A DNA stretch of 64,000 nucleotides. It comes from Bryopsis sp. KO-2023. Lineage: Eukaryota > Chlorophyta > Ulvophyceae > Bryopsidales > Bryopsidaceae. Positions 23,586-35,391 of this stretch are shown piece by piece (the stretch's first letter is position 1; the number at the start of each line of letters is the position of its first letter). The position numbers were made by a program, and so were the translations under genes. The notes under the pieces are model-generated. The model saw nothing but the letters and a program-made list of their open reading frames with translations. It was not told the origin of the DNA and ran no database searches. The DNA is taken from positions 6,944,001 through 7,008,000 of the forward strand of contig BSYQ01000003.1 in NCBI GenBank assembly GCA_030272585.1, read 5' to 3'.

Positions 23586-25330
23586 TTCTTTGTCCAACAG
23601 AGAGGATCGCAAATTGTCAAAAGAAAAAAACAGAAAAAACAGAAAACAGGAAAAAGAATGCCCTGGCTGGATTAATGAAAATGCAGTCAGGAGTCTCGAA
23701 ATTTTTGCGAAGATAAAATATAACTAATGAACTAAGAAAAAAGAGAGGATTATCAAGAATTCACTTTGGGAAATTTTCTTGTTTGGATGCTTTTTTTTGT
23801 TGCTATATATATAAAAAAAACGTATGCTGCTTTTTGTTGCATCCTTTTTTCTTGTTTTTCGGTTTTTTGCATGTGTTTTTACAGTAAATGTATGAATGAG
23901 TTTTGAAGGCTCGGTGGGGCTAAACAGCCCAACACACCGATGGCCAATTCCTTTGGTTATGTTTTTGGTTTTTTAGAGTTTCTTTTGTTTTTGCCAATGT
24001 CTTGGATTTTACACTGATAGGATGGTTTGTTTTTTATTTTGGACGGAGTTGTTGATTTTCAGCCAGTAATCTGGATTTTGAATGTCTATTTTGGGGGAGG
24101 ATTTTTGTCGGATTTTCAATTCGACACAATGAGGATCGCTGTGATGGATCGATTGCCAATCGGATGGAATTAGTTAATGTATGGATGTGTTTTTTGAGAA
24201 GAGCTAATACATATATATATATAATATATATATGTATATGAAAAATGTTGTTTTTGTGAAGAAAAAAAAACGAAAAAGTTGGATGAAAATATCAATTATC
24301 TTTGGGTCGGAGAGAAGGAACGTTGTTAGCCGCACAATGTGAAGGCAAATCTTACTGGAACGGATGGAAGGTGTAATCATATTGATGGATAAATTAACTC
24401 TTGGACTGTGTGTGTGTGTGAATGATTACCACTTGAATTACTTCTGGAAAAAATTGTTACTCCGTTATTGATTCTTTATATGGGCAGAGGTTGTGGAGGC
24501 TTTGGATCACTGGCCTTTATTGGGTTTCTGTTCGTAGTCTTCTTTCTGTTTTCACCCCACGATTTCACAGATTCGGCATTCACTGGAAAGTTCCTCCCCA
24601 GGCACTCACCTCTGTATCATATTCATCCAGTACTCTCTTCACATGCCCGGAAACTAAGTTGAGCAAATGCTCCACATAAGTCACCTTCTCTAAATCTGCA
24701 ACAATCCAAACATCCCCCCCACCCCCTCTCCATTTGTGAATCTCAGTTGCACTGTGAGGTGCATTGATGATGAAGTGATACATCCCACAAGATTTAAAAA
24801 AGCATTTTCAGAAATCTGGTCCTTTTCTGTTCCAAACAATGATGCTCGATAGAATCCACATTTGTCCACCATACATTTTTTTTTTGCCTTTTCACATATA
24901 TGCTACTGCGTTTATGTGTCGCCTCAAAAGAGACATATCAGATGTGCTCCATGTTTTCAAACTGCAACAGTCTGAAAAAAATACTGAAACAAAGAAAACA
25001 CCCCAATTATTTCATATCAACAAAATTTTTTTTCTTGGTCCCTTAATTCCTGGTTGATAGACAACAGGATGCTTTCCAGTTCTGCAGCCCAAAATGTACC
25101 CAATATCATCATCACCCTTGGAAAAATTTTGCAGCATGAGCTTCACTGTTCCAGAAGTCACGTACACCCGTTTGGAGATCAAACGAAAAAAAAAAGGCCT
25201 CCTCCAGTTTCTGTACGATTTCCCAATCGCCCAGCACATCATCTTTCCCCAATATGAACAACTATTGTTGTTGTTGGAGTGGATGTAGAAAAAATGCCAA
25301 CAAAATGCCATCAGAAGTATGTCATAATGT
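23586..25330 (-). other. Unassigned part of the right arm with exon-like ORFs
   Basis: Mirror of 3,361-5,226. The same three open stretches are found on the minus strand, at about 25,020-25,280, 24,730-24,880 and 24,610-24,700, with only a few amino-acid differences. The TA repeat at 24,208-24,240 is expanded relative to the other arm. No family recognised. Confidence 0.4.
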
Positions 25331-25339
25331 ATATTCGCC

Positions 25340-26000
25340 CTCTTTTTTTCTCCACTGGCTCCTCAGCCCCTCTTGGGCACACTCCATCCTCCACAGGCTC
25401 CTCAGCCCCTCTTGGGCACACTCCATCCTCCACAGGCTCCTCAGCCCCTCTTGGGCACACTCCATCCTCCACAGGCTCCTCAGCCCCTCTTGGGCACTTC
25501 CCGCCACTGGCTCCTCAGCCCCTCTTGGGCACTCCCCATCCTAAACCTGCTTCTCAGCCCCTCTTGGGCACTTCCCGCCACTGGCTCCTCAGCCCCTCTT
25601 GGGCACTCCCCATCCTAAACCTGCTTCTCAGCCCCTCTTGGGCACTTCCCGCCACTGGCTCCTCAGCCCCTCTTGGGCACTCCCCATCCTCCACAGGCTC
25701 CTCAGCCCCTCTTGGGCACTTCCCTTCCTCCACTTGCTCCCCAGCCCCTCTTGGACACTTCCCACCACTTGCTCCCCAGCCCCTTTTGGGCACTCCCCAT
25801 CCTAAACCTGCTTCTCAGCCCCTCTTGGGCACTCCCCACCACTGGCTCCTCAGCCCCTTTTGGGCACACTCCATCCTCCACTGGCTCCTCAGCCCCTTTT
25901 GGGCACACTCCATCCTCCACTGGCTCCTCAGCCCCTTTTGGGCACTCCCCATCCTCCCCATCCTCGGCCCCTCTTGGGCACCCCCCATCCTCCACCTTCC
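25340..26000 (-). repeat. 39-bp minisatellite, right arm
   Basis: Same unit as 2,900-3,360 in inverted orientation (CTCAGCCCCTCTTGGGCAC core), but longer, with about 17 units. It includes a sub-family with CATCCTAAACCTGCTT that I do not see in the left arm. Several units are 4 bp short, which breaks any reading frame. The array lies directly downstream of the stop codon at 26,005-26,007. Confidence 0.9.
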
Positions 26001-26004
26001 ACCC

Positions 26005-28316
26005 TTATCGGCGCTTCTTAGGACTCTCGACATTCTGTAAAATCAGGAAAACCAAAAGTGGATTACGGTCAAAACATATCACCACAAAAAACATTTTTCA
26101 GAAAAATATGTTTGATGCAAAAAAAAACAGCAAAGGATTGAGCAAGGGAAAAGTAAGACCAACAGGTGCAGCAGATTCCTGGAAATCTGTCATACAAATT
26201 TCAATGATATAGCAGAGTACAAAGAACATAACACTCCTTCAGAAAGCTGTACCTCGAGTCCATCCTCCCTGCTCCTCTTCTTTCTTGTAGTCTTGTTGGC
26301 TGCAGCTGGCTTGTTCTCCTCCTCTTCCTTCTCTTCCTTCTCTTCCTTTTCTTCCTTCTTCATCTCCCTCTTTTCTTCCTCCTTTTTCCCATTCTTTTCC
26401 TCCTTCCTTTCCTTCCTGTTTGCTTCCTTTCCTTCCTCCTTCGTTTCCTTTGGCGCCGACACTTTCGGAGGAACGTCTGCACCTTCCTGGCTCTTCCCCA
26501 CAGCAACAGATTCCTCGCCAGCCTGGGTAGAGACGGTCACGCCAGTTGGCGTCGTCTGTGTGCAGGTCGTCGTCTTGACGTCCGACTCCGATTGGACCCC
26601 GACTTGCGTACCGACGGTTACGCCAGTTGGTGTCGTCTGGGTGCAGGTCGTCGTTTTGGCTCCCGAATCCGAATCGACCCCGACTTGGGTACCAACGCTC
26701 ACGCCAGTTGGTGTCGTTTGCGTGCAGGTCGTCGTTTTGACGTCCGGCTCCGATTGGACCCCTAGTGTCCCCATGGTTGCCACGGCCTGAACGCTCATCT
26801 CCCGCACAAGAGGCTTCTTCGAGAGTTCCTCGGCTCTCGCCTTCACGTCTTCGTGCCTGTGAAAAAAAGATTATCCCTTGACGCGCGAGTTCGGAAAACT
26901 ACTCCAGGGAAACGAAAACAGCATCGAAAAAGCAAAAAACACTTACCACTGCATCAGCCTTGCTCCTTCTCGCTTCACCGCCTCCACACCTCCACTCACT
27001 TCCGCTTCCTTCGCGAAGAGCTCCTGGACTCTTCCCGCCATGGCCCTCTTTTCGCCATCCACCTTGGAAGCCGCCTCCTCCACAGCTTTTGCTGCGTGGT
27101 CGATCTGCTGGGCTTTCCTGGTTGGTGAAAGCAAAAAAGACGACGTCAATAACACGAAAGCAAAGGTGCACCAGTCGAAATTAATATATTCGTTAGAAAA
27201 ACCGAGGTCGCGCGAAAAAACAACAGGTCGTCGAAAAAAAGCAAGAGCGTCGAAAACAAGCGAAACAGAACGAAGGAAGGAAACAGAAAAAAAGAATGTC
27301 CTTGCCACCAGATCCAATATGCCTTGTGTGGGATAACAAAAAAAATTCTACAGAAAGAATCAAATTCTCATCACTCATGAAAATGAATCTCAAAATCCAC
27401 TGCAAACTTGCTGTAAACATTAACACCACCCTCTTCTTTTGGTGACATGTAAACAAAAACAAAAAGATTACAAACCAAGGATGTCCTTTTGTGCCACAAA
27501 TAACTCACTGGTTCAGTTCTTGTTCTCTCCGAGCCAGGGTCGATTCCGCATTCCTGAGGAAAGCTTCCTTCCTTTGGAGTTCTTCGGCCTTCCTCGCCAA
27601 ATTCTCCTTCTCCCTTTTCAGCTGGCAGTGGTAATCCCTAAGCTTCATGTGCTCTCTTCAAAAAAAAAAAAAGAAAAAAGAAAAAAAATCAGACTACATG
27701 TAGAGATCAGTGAATGCAAAACAGGCTGCTGTGGGACAGTTGAGTCACCTGAGGTGACCAGTAAGAACAACATAAAAAATAATAAAGATTAAAAAAAAAT
27801 GCAGGAAATTTTTTAGAACTATAATCCAGTTTTGTATACAATTAATAAAATTTTCTGTGCAATGAAATTTCAGCTCACCTTTCGACATCTTCTTCCCTCT
27901 TTTTCACCTCCTTCTCTTTGTCTTCGACATCCCAAGACTTCATCCCTATTTCCACCCGCAAGCGATCCGCTTCGTCTTTTTTTGCTCGCACCTCCGCCTC
28001 CATGTCTTGTAGTTTTTTCTCCCTATAATAATAATTAAGAAAAAACAGTAGTAAGCAACATGATTTCTAATTTATGTTTGAAAAAATATCACTGAATATC
28101 TTGAATCTTTGATCCACTCACCGCTGCTCCACCGCACGCTCCCTCCTACAAGAAGAAAAAACAGAAAATCAGTCAAGTTAATCATAATACAACAAACACT
28201 ACCAAAAAAAAAACTGGAAGAAAAAGCAAGAGGACTCACCTTTCTAATGGTGTGGGTTCGCCGATTCGAAGATTCATGAATGAATCTAGACTCAGCCTCG
28301 GTGGGGGTGGACCCAT
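26005..28316 (-). CDS. Coiled-coil protein with TTTCTQTTPTGV repeats, right copy
   Basis: Exons read 28316 to 26005: 28240-28316, 28122-28145, 27879-28022, 27509-27655, 26947-27117, 26253-26856, 26005-26034. They total 1,197 nt and encode 398 aa. Exon boundaries are identical to the left copy except exon 6, which lacks 30 nt in the Lys/Glu tail. All splice sites are retained, although one donor changed from GTGAG to GTAAG. Both copies keep the frame despite roughly 5% divergence, which suggests both are, or were until recently, functional. Confidence 0.75.
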
Positions 28317-31300
28317 AGAACCTTTGAAAAATTGCATAAACCCAACTCAAAAAAAGTCACATATTCTTGTCTTAAATTTTAAATCATTTGGAGGGAAATG
28401 GGGATTAAGAAAGGGGGGAGGGCTGAGTGTCTATCCCTTCCTTTTTCCTCACCCCCTCCTCCCAGTTCAATCCCTGTGGGTGTATTGAACACAGCAGGGT
28501 CGTAAAAACGACCACCGTTTCAAACTTCACGCAAGAAAAAAACGAATAAGCTTGTCCAACTTAAGTTTATGTTGCTTTCCAGGTCTGCAGACTGTCGAAC
28601 AGAACAGTCTGTAGATGGCCATCCTGTCGCCTTTGTTCGAAATCTGTTTTCACGCTGCGCTGCCGTGGTAGATCGCCGTCGACGTGAGGGCGTTATATAG
28701 TAAGTTCAAGTTTATTGAGAAACAGCAACAAAAAGGGCTATCAAACAGATCCGAGCCCCAACGGCTGAATTCGTTTTTCCGCATGGGTTTCTATCGCAGT
28801 GGAGACGGGGTAAAAGAGTTGAGTATTTTCATGACGACGTGAAAGTAAACACTCTCAAAAACAGTGGTGTCTCTAGAAAAAGCTGATGGGAGGCCGGCAC
28901 GCAAAACGCTGTCGAGATCATGTATCAATCCAGTTCCAAAATCGTTTTTCGAGCCTCGTTTCCGGCGCTACCATCGTGAAAATAAGTACAGACCATTGAA
29001 AGTAAGGACAGGTAGTAAAATATCCGCGTCCAGCGAAAAAAAAGATGTTCGGCGGCGAAGTTGGTCGATGGTTTCGACTTTCCGTTTTTGCAGATTAGAA
29101 GACATCGCGTGAAAGGATCCCCTTCGCGTGAACAAGGGGCACTTCGAAGACTATTCAAGTGAACGAAAGTAAAGAGCATATTATATTTATTACTGGCATC
29201 TACGTGCGCTCTTCGACTGGCCGCAACGCCGGCAAATGAGAAAACATCCCGAAACATCCATCCGAAATCGGGGAAAGTTGAGTTCGTTTTTGCTCGGAAA
29301 CGTCGAGTAAACTTTTTTATACCCCTTTTGAGACAGAGAAAAACAAAAAGAAGGTACCACCAGAAGTATCGGGAGGTTTCTTCAAAGCGCCATCATCACA
29401 TCCCGGAGTCGATCGATACCATCACACGGCAACGAACGCCTTACCCATTCTGAGCTATCCAAACCGATAAACCAAACGCTTCAAGATCCTTCAAGAAGTC
29501 CAAGCGCGCGCAAGAAAACCGGCAGGTAAGAGAGAGACGGCGCGCGATGGGTGTGGTTTTGTTGCAAATTCGCCAGAATTCCGTTTCTGACGTAACGCTG
29601 ATGTGGCACTCTGTTTCGATCGAATTAATCGAGTGAAATGATCGGGGATTCTTTCTGACCAAAATGTGTTGTGGAGGTGCAAGGAACAATGGCTATCATT
29701 GCTGGTTCTGAGAGTTGTCTGCAATTTCACAGCAAGCACTTTTTTTTTCGGAGCCTCGATTCCCCATTGGTTTTTATCCCCACTTCATATAACAGGGTCC
29801 AATTCCTTTGTTTAGTTCATATTTGCTGCATTTTCCTCCATTTCCACTCACAATTGTGCTCAATGCCCTGGCAGATAAAATTTGACTGCACACATTCACA
29901 GTTCTTTCTGGATGGGTGATTAGTGCCCTGGTTGGTGATGGGTGTTCTTGACAAGTGACTGTAGTTCTACAGCTTGGTTTTCACTTATTGGAGGGGTTCA
30001 ACAATTTGTTTCTCATCTGTTTTTCTCTTGAGGGACATCCAACCTAGCAATTGTGGATTATGGTGCTGTTGATGCCTTTTGTCTGACTTGTACTTTCGGA
30101 TTCAACAGTGGGTCTTCAAGGAAATGGGTTGTTCGTGCTATGTACAATCAACCTTTTTGGTTCTGCTCTGATAAAAATAGACTGCATCACAGTTCTGGAA
30201 CCCATTAGTGAAGTAGCCATTTATTGTTTTCTGGGTCACATGCATCCTTCCTCTCGGTTGCACCAAGGACTGCTCCGCCCATCCCACTACACAATCCAGC
30301 AATACATTTCCCCATATTTTTGTTAAAGGAACCCATTATGCCATCTGGCCAGAGCAAAACTTGGTTCTGGCAATCTACATATTTGCCACCCAAAGGCTAA
30401 AAGGGGGGGATCACCGAAAAAAAATGCACAAGAAAAAAAATGTCTCCCATCGTTTTTCCTTTCTTTTTCCTCCCCCAAACCCTTAAAGCCAACCTGACAG
30501 AGGCACAAAACCAAGAAAAAAAAGAAATAAAAAGAAAACAAGAAAAAACACCCTTATGTACAACCTCCCAAATAAACACCGAGTTCTGTCTGTCTCGTCC
30601 AAGATTTTTCATCCAACCCCACCCCCCCTTTCCCCCCAAAAAAGAAAGAAATCTGTCAATGGCGTTGAAACCAACAAAATGAAACCCCAAAAAAAAGGGT
30701 CAATTTGTAAGAGTCCATAGGACAACCTTCTCAGAGACCCACCCTCTAGAAGCAAAGTTCAATGTTTTTTGTCACCTTTTTCTTCATTTTTCTTCTTTTT
30801 TTTCCCTCCAATCTTGCTCAACCCAAAAGGAGAAAAAAATAACCCAATCATGTATTTTCCTTTTTCTTTGATTCCCCCCCCCCCCCGGCTGAAAACCGAA
30901 ATCTGTTTCTATACTAGGAACTGTTCAATTTCACAACCGCCACCCCACCACCGCCAGAATGTCAAATCACACACACACACATATATATATTCAAATATAT
31001 ATATATTTTTAATGTCCACCCCTCAATTTTTTCTTTGCAACATCTAGGGATGGAAACATTCCATTGAAGAATTAAACAAATCCTACACAATTGTAATGCC
31101 TGGTACTCCAGTTTGCAAAGACAAGGTTCACATGGTCAAGGTATTTTTAAAGAAACAAAAAAAAATCACAACTCAAAAGGCATCCAAACCCTCCAATATT
31201 TTAACAAACAAAAAAGAGACACGCCTTTTTTTCAATCTTTATCTCTCCCATTTCTTTTCTTTTTTATTTCCTAAAACTCAAAAACCTTTTTTGAAAAAAA

Positions 31301-32808
31301 AACAAAGCAAGAAACAAACGAAAGGAGGGGGGGGAATGACTCCCTTCAGAAGTTGGCAAGCAGAATCCCTGCTTATATATATACAATTGAGACTCATCCT
31401 GCACTGAAGGCAAAAACCTTAAGCTTGACGTGCATAACACATAATCATAAACAAAAACACAAACCCACACACCAGAAAAAGAATTCTGCAGAGAGAAACA
31501 AGACTCTCCCGCAATGACACAGCAGCCGGGTTGACTTTTCTCACAGGAAAAAAAAGCCTCTCATGGACTGACATTTAGCATGAAATTTTGAAACAGGAGA
31601 AGGTTTTACAGGTTGACGACCCACATTCAAGTGCCCAATGCCACCCCAATTTTCGTCTTGACAGACGAAATTCGTGGGCAACCCTCCTTCCACGAAACCA
31701 ATAAACCAATAAATCAATATGCGGCCATACCATTCGTCATCTAAATGCTGTTTCGATAAACAAAGAAAAAAAATCCAAGCCAAGAAAAAAAATCGTCTCT
31801 TTTCCCCGTTCTACAGCTACCCAAATTTTTTACTGTTTTCCCCAGGGTCCCTCAGGAAACCCTTTTTCTTTTTTTTTCTTTTAGTGTTTAAAGGTTTCTG
31901 TTTTTGCAGTCATGTCTTCTAGAAAATCAAATTATCGAATCCATACCAGATCTCGTGGAACTTATCAAATATTGATCGAGCACATTTTGAGCTTCGGTCA
32001 AATATATGTTTTTCTTTTTTGGTTTTTTTTTCTTCCGTAAATTGACCCCTTCACTAAGAATCCCCTCCCAACCAAAGCAGTTCCTCTCTCGGTGAGCAAT
32101 AGGCTCCACCGAGAAGACCTAAAATAATCCAAAGACTACAAGTATGGATCGTAAACTTCATTTGTTGCATTCCAAATTGGCGGACCCGCCAATTTGGAAC
32201 GAATTAAATAAAAACCCGACGCCCCCACCAAACCGATCTGCCACGCACCTTGCATTTTTTTCTTTTCCTCTCTCCTCCATAACCATACATTCTACTTCGG
32301 AAAAGGGAAAGCAGAGATTGACTTTGCTTTTTCTTTTTGTCTTTTTTCGACTTCGTTTTTTTTCCGACTTTTTTTTTTTTTTCGGTTGGAGTGCTTTCGC
32401 TGAGTTTTTTTTCCAGACTCATCCGTTTGATATCAAAGCACCCATACCCGTAAAGTATAGACTGGATATATATTCTTACCAAAAACATCTATTTTTTTGT
32501 AAATTAATCTTCTCTTTTTTTTTTTTTTTTGGGAAACTCCCCATTTTGTCGCAAAAGCAAACAAATCCAGAAAAATCTCCCACAAACCCCCACCCCGTTT
32601 TCCCTTTCCCGCAAAACTGTCAGCGTTCCTCACACAGACTCTACAAGAGAAAGCTTTTTGTAAAAGAACAAAAGCAAAAAACAAAAAAAGAAAATCGAAC
32701 CACCACTTTTTTTTTTTCCTTTTTCTTTTGGTCTTTTTTTCTTTTTTTTTGTAATTCCCCCTCCATCCCCCCCTTTCCCGAAAAAAAAAATCCACAAGAT
32801 GACACTCG
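28317..32808. other. Largely unassigned AT-rich region
   Basis: This holds the upstream part of the right arm (to 28,827), then about 4 kb without a recognised gene. Exon-like stretches are: + 31,048-31,140 (contains GWKHSIEELNKSYTIVMPG, flanked by CTAG and GTATTT); - 31,600-31,770 (contains DDEWYGRILIYWF and GGIGHLNVGRQP); - 30,210-30,390 (contains GGKYVDCQNQVLLWPDG). None could be joined into a model or assigned. There are many poly-T/poly-A runs and a TA/CA microsatellite at 30,968-31,008. Confidence 0.35.
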
Positions 32809-34307
32809 TCATCGGGACTCTTCGGCCGTTTTCTCCATTTCACCATTATCCTCCCCCAGGAGCTGGGTTCCGAGGCTGGACGCCAAAATCAGCGCAGCCC
32901 CGACCCAACCAGCTGGACCCCACCTATCCCCCAAGACGATGTAGGCCAGTACCGCCCCCAGCACCGGCTCCATTGTGTAAACAATGGCAGCGTCGGTGGA
33001 GGCGACATCGTGCAATGCCACCAATTCAATCAGCAGCACGATGTCAGTAGACATGACCCCTGTGTAGAAAACCTCGTTCCAGGGGACGCCTGACACCACA
33101 GCGGGGGAGAAGTTTTGGATCAAGGATAATGTTTCGCTGGGGTGCGTGCCGACGGCGAGGAGGCTGGAGACCACGCAGGTGGTGATCAATGAAGTGCCCA
33201 ACAGCTGCATGGATGAGTTGGGCATCTCTTTGGAGTACTTCTCTGTGCGAATAATCTGACATAGAAGCAAAAACAGAAACCGTGAGGAAATGAGTGACAG
33301 GCACCTGCATGAGAATGATATGCCACCTAACAGAGGATATGATGCTCACCTCTGAACAAAAACAGAGACAAGTCAATGGGTGGATGGATGCATTTGACTT
33401 CCATGATGATTTATAAGACGACAACGGCGAAACGGGCAAATTTATGTGGGGGCGTCACCTGGATTGCGAAGAACATGGCGCTGAGAATGTTGAAAACGTC
33501 GCCAATCCCTGGTGGAGCGTTGCCACCCTGCTCCAGAAGAGTAGTACCAAACAGAGCCACACCAGCGGCCATCCAGGTGTTCTTGGAGACGCCCTTCCCG
33601 GTCACACCGGTTATGATGGGGACCAATATCACAGTGAAAGCGCTGAAGAAAGAAGCCCTAGAAGCGTCGGTCGTGAGAAGCCCGAGGCTTTGCGTCAAAT
33701 ATCCCAAGGCGAACCACACCCCCAGCTCCACCCCAGCTTTGACCACTTCAGGTTCCGCCTTTTCGGTTTGGCCCTTCAGAAACGGCAAGATGGCCAAAGT
33801 TGCGACTGTGAAGCGCAGCGCGGAAAACGTGAATGGGTCCAGCATCGTTTCCGCATCCTTCACGACGACCCAGTTCGTCGCCATAATCACAGTCATCACG
33901 TTTAACAAGACCAATCCCCGCACTCGCCCGGACCAATTAAACAGCCCGTTAAATTTTTCCCATGCATTCGATAGCATTCCTTCATCCTTCGCTTCGACGT
34001 TCCTGACTTGCTCTTCGAGTGCCCGGCGAGCCACGAGATCAGTTCCCTCGAGCTCCGCATCCGCGGCACCCACGTTGATAGTGTCAGCAAAATTCACCAC
34101 GTTGCCGTCAGCAACGTTCAACTCTTTCGTGGAGGGGTTCGCAACCTCAGTAACAGGTTCCTCCGATGTAAGAACTCTGGGAGCAGCAGCGAAGGGGATG
34201 TTGTTCCCTCCACCCACGCGCCCTCGTGAACGCCACGCCAGCGCCCGCGACCTTCCAGCGAGAAGTTGGCATGCGTGCGAGGACGGAAGCATCGTACTCC
34301 CCACCAT
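32809..34307 (-). CDS. EamA/DMT-family transporter with N-terminal extension
   Basis: Two exons, 33459-34307 and 32809-33255, give 1,296 nt and 431 aa. About ten hydrophobic helices form two EamA repeats: the first begins at GLVLLNVMTVIMATNWVVVKDAE, and the second ends with AIVYTMEPVLGAVLAYIVLG, a typical conserved EamA segment. The first ~125 residues are hydrophilic, begin MVGSTMLPSSHACQLLAG and are Arg/Ala-rich. They could be an organelle-targeting presequence, perhaps plastid, since related plant DMT proteins sit in the plastid envelope. Substrate unknown. The intron (GTGACG...TCAG, 203 bp) is the only one in the gene, unusual for this window. Confidence 0.82.
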
Positions 34308-35391
34308 GGTGAACGGAACGTGTCAAAAATGCGTTGAAGCGGTAATATTGTCAGCTCTCAGCGGCTGGGCTCCACTCGTGAGCCTATCGTGTTGAAGAGT
34401 ATTTTTTTTTTATCGAAGGATTCCGACAGTGCCTCGATTCCCAGTGTGGCTCCCACCGCGAATAGCTTCTCAATTCGAGCCCTCGGTCCTTTTGTGGAAC
34501 AGAACTACTACAAATACCTCGTACGGAGACCTTTTTTCTGTCCCGCCCGTTGACGTCTGTACAGAAAAAGTAACTTCTCCAACCTTTTCTGACCCGAGTC
34601 AGCTGGCCCCTTGATTGCGAAGCTTTCGCGAAGGGGGCGTGCAGGAGCCGATTCATGCCACGTCGTTTGACAACCTGGACCAAGTATTCTGTCCATGGAA
34701 TCTCGTTTCCCTTGATGGAACCTCAGGCCCCCTCGAAAAAACGAAAGGTGCTCAGACAGAGTTTGGAATGCTGTGTTACACATGCATGCACGTCCAGCCT
34801 CCTTTTGAGGTCAACCCAGCGGATGGGGGAACTTTCCCCTCCCACCATTATCTGATGTTCGTTGGCAATCAGTAGCACCTTTATCTGATGTTTGTTGGTA
34901 AGCACTAGCAAGGTGCACTCTGCTGTCTCGATAAAATTATGCACAGCCTTCCTGATTTTGGAGGATCCAATTAGACTGGTATGCTCAAGCCAGACATGAT
35001 GATCTCCCTTGCGATTGGAAAAATGACAAGGTCACATACAATTTTTCCTACACATAACAACATATCATCTCTGTTGGCTTGCTTGCCCTCAAAACACAGC
35101 CAAAACCCCTCCTCCCAATTCCCTCACCAAAATCATGAAACTACCAAGAAATCATAAATACCCTGCAAAAACCAGGTTTCCTTGCTGTCACTGTCGCTGT
35201 GTCATTATTTGTCAAATTCGGCATGCTAACGAAATGGGTCACAAAATCAACACTTCCCTTTTGCAGAGTTACATAGAGAGCCTTGGTATATTGGTTTCGA
35301 GTGTTTCCTTGAAAAAAAAACTATCTGAAAGATTGACGAAGTCTTGATAAAATATTTCACTGCTGGTCAACTAAAACTAGACAAGATAGCC
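34308..35391. other. Intergenic region upstream of the EamA gene
   Basis: About 1.1 kb between the EamA start and the 3' end of the choice-of-anchor I gene. It contains only short overlapping ORFs with no codon or family signal. A short repeat of TATCTGATGTT(C/T)GTTGG occurs near 34,850 and 34,881. Confidence 0.45.

Larger units (their letters stand above)
23508..28827. repeat. Right arm of the ~5.3-kb inverted duplication
   Basis: Reverse-complement copy of 1-5,304. It begins at the chlorophyllase tail and ends near GAGTTGAGTATT at 28,827. The arm is about 16 bp longer overall than the left one. Differences include a longer minisatellite, an expanded TA microsatellite at about 24,208-24,240 and a 30-bp shorter exon 6 in the coiled-coil gene. 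Confidence 0.93.

Noticed and set aside
31048-31140. Glutaredoxin-like exon
   Set aside because: The fragment has some resemblance (TIVMPGTPVC) but lacks the CPYC active site and neighbouring exons.
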